NCBI RefSeq assembly: GCF_904063055.1
Contig: NZ_CAJFCN010000008.1
Span: forward strand, 245,612-309,611
Source of the DNA: Pseudomonas paracarnis
Lineage (GTDB): Bacteria > Pseudomonadota > Gammaproteobacteria > Pseudomonadales > Pseudomonadaceae
Length of the DNA: 64,000 nt
Direction: 5' to 3'
Position numbers and translations under genes: made by a program. Shown in pieces: positions 60,253 through 64,000 of this stretch. The notes under the pieces were generated by a model that worked only from the letters and a program-made list of their open reading frames with translations, did not search any database and was not told the DNA's origin. How positions within the stretch are numbered: the first letter of the stretch is position 1; the number at the start of each line of letters is the position of its first letter.

Positions 60253-60474
60253 GACTGTTCCAGCTGTAATCCAACTCCTACGACCAAGCCTCGGTTTACC
60301 TGAAGTTAAGACGAAACTTCCTCGCCCCTCTCGCGAATAACGCCGACTTCTTTTACCTGACAACCGCTGCAAAGTCCCTCGCCTGATCAAACAGTGCGAG
60401 GGATTGCAGATGGTGGTGTTCGTTAGAGCCCTGATGAATGGGGCTGTCTCTTGATCTCGGTGCTGGCCAACCTG

Positions 60475-63400
60475 ATGCTGGTGCCGATGGATCCCGAAGC
60501 GCCGAAGGTTGAGCGCGTATTCGCGGATTTCCGCACCTGCCTGAATACCTTTGATACGTGGGCCGACAGCTTTTTAAGTGGTTCGGCACTTAGCGTGGAG
60601 CAGGTGTTCAAGGTTGGGGAAGACGTCGCACTGGTCGCGCCGATCTCTTCCGACAAGCCCAGCCGCACGGTCGCTCAATGCAAAGCCCAGGGCGGGCTGA
60701 CGCTGGTGCATCTGTTCGAAAGCACGCAGTTCGTGCCTATCGGCAACACGCCCGTGAGGCTGCAAGCCGTTGCACAGGACGGCAGCCCGGTAGGCGCGCC
60801 ACTGCATCGGACCATTGGCCCCAGCGGCATTCTTGAAGTCAGCGACTGTAGCCGCGACCAACAGTACGAAATCACCTTTTACCCCACTGTTTCCAAGGCT
60901 CACGTCCAGGCGCTGTATGCGTCCTATGAGTCTGTGATCACCGGGCTGGAAGCGGATTTGCGCACGGCATGGGCCGAGCATTTCAAGCCTCGATGGGCAG
61001 ACTTTGCCAAAGCGCCAGCCTACAAGCGTAGCGGCATTCAGGGCATTGCCTTTGCGACCGGGCTGGGCAAGGCGCTTTACAACCTGTGGGACAACATCAC
61101 CGAGCTGTACGACCTGCTCGCCAACCTCAAGTCCAACAGCGAAACGTTGCTGAAATACCTGTCCCAGGCCGAGCTGGATGCACTGCTCAAGCTGGGCAAA
61201 GACACGCTGGCCAAGGGGTTGCTGGTACTCAGTGATGAGCCGCTGTTGTTTATCTACCTGTCGGCGCTGGTGGCCTGGGTACGCATGCTGCCGCCACCCG
61301 ACATGTACGAACTGCTGGGTGAAATCACCGGCGAAGTGTTGATCAACTTGCTGCTGATCTGGGCCACACGGGGTATTGGAGTACAGCTGCGCCTGGGTGC
61401 TCAGGTGCTTAGTGGCGTCAAGTCCGGGCGGGCGCGGGCGTTGTTGGAGTTGCTGGCCGAGCAGGTGACGGGGCCTCGGCTGGAAACCCATGTCGAGGCC
61501 GCCAAGCCGGTGTTGCTGAGCAGTGCGGCGACGCCGATTAAGACGGTGCCGGCTGTGCCGTTGAAGGCGGGCGACACGCTGGTTTCGAACCCGGTGCCGA
61601 TGGTGCGCGGCAAGGCCCAGCGCACGACGTTGGTCCGTCATGAGCCTGTCGATGATGTGCCAACTGTGGCGTCGAATCCGAAGGGCGATGCGGCGGCGCC
61701 TGCGGATAAAACAGTCACTCACGGCTGCCCGGTGTCGATGGTCACCGGCGAGGAATTGCTCACCCTCACCGACGGCGCGCTGGATGGGATCTTGCCGTTT
61801 GAGTGGACGCGGCTGTACCGCACCAGTGCGGTGGACGTTGATTGTGGGTTGGGGTTTGGCTGGAGTCATGCGCTGGCTCATCGGCTGGTGGTGTCGGGCG
61901 ATTTGGTGGTGTGGACTGACCATGAGAATCGCCGTACTCAGTTTCCATTGCCCACCGACTCTCGGCCCGCGATCACCAATAGCCTGGCGGAAGCGGCGAT
62001 CTATTTGGGTTCGGCGCCTGACGAGTTGGTGCTGGCCCAGGCCTCGCGTTTTTATCACTTTCGCGACGGTGTGCTGGTCTCGATCAGCGACGCGTATGAC
62101 AACCGGCTGCGCCTTTGCCGGGATCGTTCAGGGCTGATTGAGCGGCTGGATAACGGCGCCGGTCGTTCGTTGCTGCTGCGTTATGAGTTGGGTCGCATCG
62201 TCGCGGTGGACTATCAGGTGCATCGCGCCAAAGGGCGTGAGCCCTACGTGTGGGAGACCGAGCAGAACCTTGTTTCCTACGCCTATGACGAACACGGACG
62301 ACTGGTCTGCGCGACCAATGCTGTCGGGGAAAGCGAGCGTTATCGCTACGACGATCAGCACGTCATTCTTGAGCGGCAGTTGGCCGGTGGGGCGAGTTTC
62401 TTCTGGGCGTGGGAACGGTCTGGCAAGGCGGCGCGTTGCGTCCGGCATTGGGCGAGCTTCTCGCAGATGGACACGCGTTATGCCTGGGGCGATGACGACC
62501 ACGTCACCGTGCATAACGCCGATGGTAGCCAGGAAGTCTATGTCCATGACGACCGGGCGCGCTTGGTGCAGCGCATCGATCCGGATGGCGCTCAGCATTA
62601 CAAATCCTACGATGCCAAGGGCCGGCTGACCGTCGAGCAAGACCCGATGGGCGCGGTGACGGCCTATCAGTACGACGATGCCGGACGCTTGGTGGCGTTG
62701 TTTCCGGGGGATGATGAGCCGACTTCCTACGAACATGACAACGGTTTTGTTCGGGTTGTCAGGCGTGGGGAGGCGGTCTGGAAATATGAGCGCAATGTTC
62801 AGGGCGATGTCATCCGCAAGATTGACCCGGATGGCAATTCGACTGACTACAGCTATGACAAACATGGGCAATTAGTTGGGGTTTGGTATCCCGACAGCAG
62901 TTGCCAGCGGCTGGTGTGGAACGAGCGTGGGCAGTTGCTTGAAGAGCAATTGCCCAATGGTGGGCTCAAGCGCTATCGCTATGACGATTTAGGGCGACAG
63001 ATTGCCCGTGAAGATGAGCATGGCGCGCAGACCGTTTATGAATGGGACAGCGTCGGTAGGTTGATTCGCCTCGTCTTGCCAGGCGGCGCCACACGAGAAT
63101 TCAGCTACACCCCCTACGGCAAAATCATCGCAGAACGCGACGAACTCGGCCACGTCACCCGCTACGAATACGCCGACGGCCTGCACCTGATCAGCCGCCG
63201 CCTCAACGCCGACGGCACCCAAGTCAAGTACCGCTACGACAACGCCCGGCTGCTGCTCACCGAGATCGAAAACGAAGCCGGCGAAACCTACCAACTCGAC
63301 TATCATCCCAACGGCCTGATCCGCCAGGAAACCGGCTTCGACGGCCAGCGCACCGCGTATGCCTACGACCTCAACGGCAACCTGCTGGAGAAGACCGAAT

Positions 63401-64000
63401 ACGGCGACGATAACAGTCAGCTAATCACCCGTTATCAGCGCGACCACGCCGGGCGCCTCGTACAAAAAACCCTGCCCGATGCCAGCGTTGTCGACTATAC
63501 CTACGACCGCCAAGGCAACCTCCTCAGCGCCGAAGACGGCCACTGGGCGCTGGCCTACGAATACGACCGCCAAAACCGCCTCACCGCCGAACACCAAGGC
63601 TGGGGCACCCTGCGCTACGGCTACGACGCCTGCGGCCAGCTGAAAAACCTGTGCCTGCCAGACAACAACCGCGTCACTTTCAACCACAACAAAGGCGGCC
63701 ACCTCGCCACGGTCGAACTCAACGGTGAAGTACTCACCTCACATCTATTCAACAGCGGCCGCGAACACCAGCGCCAGCAAGGCCAACTGCTCAGCCACTA
63801 CCACTACGACGACCAACACCGCCTGCATGCCCACGCGGTCACCCAGCAACAAAACCACCTCTACCAACGCCAATACGACTACGACAAATCCGGCAACCTC
63901 ACCCGCCTGCTCGACACCCGCAAAGGCGAACACCGCTACCACTACGACCCCCTCGCCCGCCTGACCCGCGCCGACCACTCCCAAGACGTACAGGAACGCT
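60475..64000 (+). CDS. rhs: Rhs-family protein (probable polymorphic toxin), 3' end beyond window
   Basis: Open frame of 1175 codons, still open at the edge. Residues 1-240 are unrecognised; two hydrophobic stretches follow (about 249-275 and 286-308); a DUF6531-type Rhs entry (GCPVSMVTGEELLTLTDGAL) begins near 417; from about 595 there are at least a dozen YD repeats (YQYDDAGRL, YRYDDLGRQ, YTYDRQGNLL, YDYDKSGNLT). Rhs shells enclose a C-terminal toxin, often delivered by type VI secretion; the toxin and any immunity gene lie outside. No PAAR domain or adjacent vgrG is seen. ATG 60475 is the first ATG; TTG 60451 or ATG 60487 are options. Codon choice shifts near 63090. Confidence 0.85.
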   Translation, partial: MLVPMDPEAPKVERVFADFRTCLNTFDTWADSFLSGSALSVEQVFKVGEDVALVAPISSDKPSRTVAQCKAQGGLTLVHLFESTQFVPIGNTPVRLQAVAQDGSPVGAPLHRTIGPSGILEVSDCSRDQQYEITFYPTVSKAHVQALYASYESVITGLEADLRTAWAEHFKPRWADFAKAPAYKRSGIQGIAFATGLGKALYNLWDNITELYDLLANLKSNSETLLKYLSQAELDALLKLGKDTLAKGLLVLSDEPLLFIYLSALVAWVRMLPPPDMYELLGEITGEVLINLLLIWATRGIGVQLRLGAQVLSGVKSGRARALLELLAEQVTGPRLETHVEAAKPVLLSSAATPIKTVPAVPLKAGDTLVSNPVPMVRGKAQRTTLVRHEPVDDVPTVASNPKGDAAAPADKTVTHGCPVSMVTGEELLTLTDGALDGILPFEWTRLYRTSAVDVDCGLGFGWSHALAHRLVVSGDLVVWTDHENRRTQFPLPTDSRPAITNSLAEAAIYLGSAPDELVLAQASRFYHFRDGVLVSISDAYDNRLRLCRDRSGLIERLDNGAGRSLLLRYELGRIVAVDYQVHRAKGREPYVWETEQNLVSYAYDEHGRLVCATNAVGESERYRYDDQHVILERQLAGGASFFWAWERSGKAARCVRHWASFSQMDTRYAWGDDDHVTVHNADGSQEVYVHDDRARLVQRIDPDGAQHYKSYDAKGRLTVEQDPMGAVTAYQYDDAGRLVALFPGDDEPTSYEHDNGFVRVVRRGEAVWKYERNVQGDVIRKIDPDGNSTDYSYDKHGQLVGVWYPDSSCQRLVWNERGQLLEEQLPNGGLKRYRYDDLGRQIAREDEHGAQTVYEWDSVGRLIRLVLPGGATREFSYTPYGKIIAERDELGHVTRYEYADGLHLISRRLNADGTQVKYRYDNARLLLTEIENEAGETYQLDYHPNGLIRQETGFDGQRTAYAYDLNGNLLEKTEYGDDNSQLITRYQRDHAGRLVQKTLPDASVVDYTYDRQGNLLSAEDGHWALAYEYDRQNRLTAEHQGWGTLRYGYDACGQLKNLCLPDNNRVTFNHNKGGHLATVELNGEVLTSHLFNSGREHQRQQGQLLSHYHYDDQHRLHAHAVTQQQNHLYQRQYDYDKSGNLTRLLDTRKGEHRYHYDPLARLTRADHSQDVQER

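Noticed and set aside
60353..60454. Short plus-strand frame ending MNGAVS just before rhs as a gene
   Set aside because: No ribosome site or recognised sequence; could equally be chance. Mentioned only in the rhs finding.
60574..62058. Minus-strand open frame of 494 codons opposite rhs
   Set aside because: The plus strand has clear Rhs motifs in frame; the antisense product is low-complexity His/Gln/Arg-rich.

Overview
The window is a GC-rich chromosomal segment of a Pseudomonas, most likely of the P. fluorescens group. The evidence is the OprI lipoprotein, EF-P with arginine 32 beside its rhamnosyltransferase EarP, the ohrR/ohr pair, a SagS-like hybrid kinase next to gpx and msrB, and the many REP/REPIN palindromes typical of this group. 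Gene order over most of the window resembles the P. aeruginosa core chromosome (judged from memory, not by alignment). I see no tRNA, rRNA, CRISPR array, prophage or intact insertion sequence.

Layout. 1-1.9 kb: molybdenum cofactor genes moeA (cut by the left edge) and moaB facing mobA, then a small lipoprotein. 1.9-3.5 kb: an RluA-family pseudouridine synthase, a small unknown gene with an apparent LexA (SOS) box at its promoter, and a glutaredoxin-like protein. 3.7-6.6 kb: a Kef-type antiporter and an ammonium transporter that converge and overlap. 6.9-9.5 kb: a yqjD/yqjE/yqjK-like membrane operon and dgt. 9.7-14.6 kb: a lone receiver protein and a BvgA/BvgS-like (EvgAS-like) phosphorelay. 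14.7-20.9 kb: msrC, an ATPase, a SagS-like hybrid kinase, glutathione peroxidase, msrB and an AlaA-type aminotransferase. 21-25.7 kb: htpX, tpm, a LigB-type dioxygenase and a DEAD-box helicase with a long leader. 26-34.8 kb: crotonase, a spermidine-synthase-like protein, class II DAHP synthase, a YcaQ-like protein, a DUF1127 protein, two LysR regulators, a TSUP permease, and ohrR/ohr. 34.8-43.5 kb: earP-efp, a GreA/GreB-family protein, cysB, a run usp / 5'-nucleotidase / PanE-like / thioredoxin-like, a PilZ-like protein, class I DAHP synthase and a GNAT protein. 44.1-50.3 kb: oprI, an L,D-transpeptidase, tesA facing a YbbA/YbbP-like ABC exporter, and greB. 50.4-55.1 kb: an accessory-looking locus with an unrecognised Pro/Glu-rich coiled-coil protein facing a three-gene ABC system of the GldA/GldF/GldG type. 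55.1-60.3 kb: a small unknown protein, DoxX, MltF-type transglycosylase, TatD and a chemoreceptor. 60.5-64 kb: a large Rhs/YD-repeat protein (probable polymorphic toxin) that runs off the right edge.

Many genes serve cofactor synthesis, oxidative-stress repair (msrC, msrB, gpx, ohr, glutaredoxin and thioredoxin folds), envelope maintenance (htpX, oprI, L,D-transpeptidase, MltF, YbbAP) and signalling. The parts most likely to hold undescribed biology are the Gld-like ABC locus with its divergent coiled-coil partner, the BvgAS-like relay with a lone receiver and a candidate heptad operator, the SOS-box gene at 2852-3187, the structured region upstream of htpX, and the mosaic rhs gene. All family assignments come from reading the sequence, with no database search.
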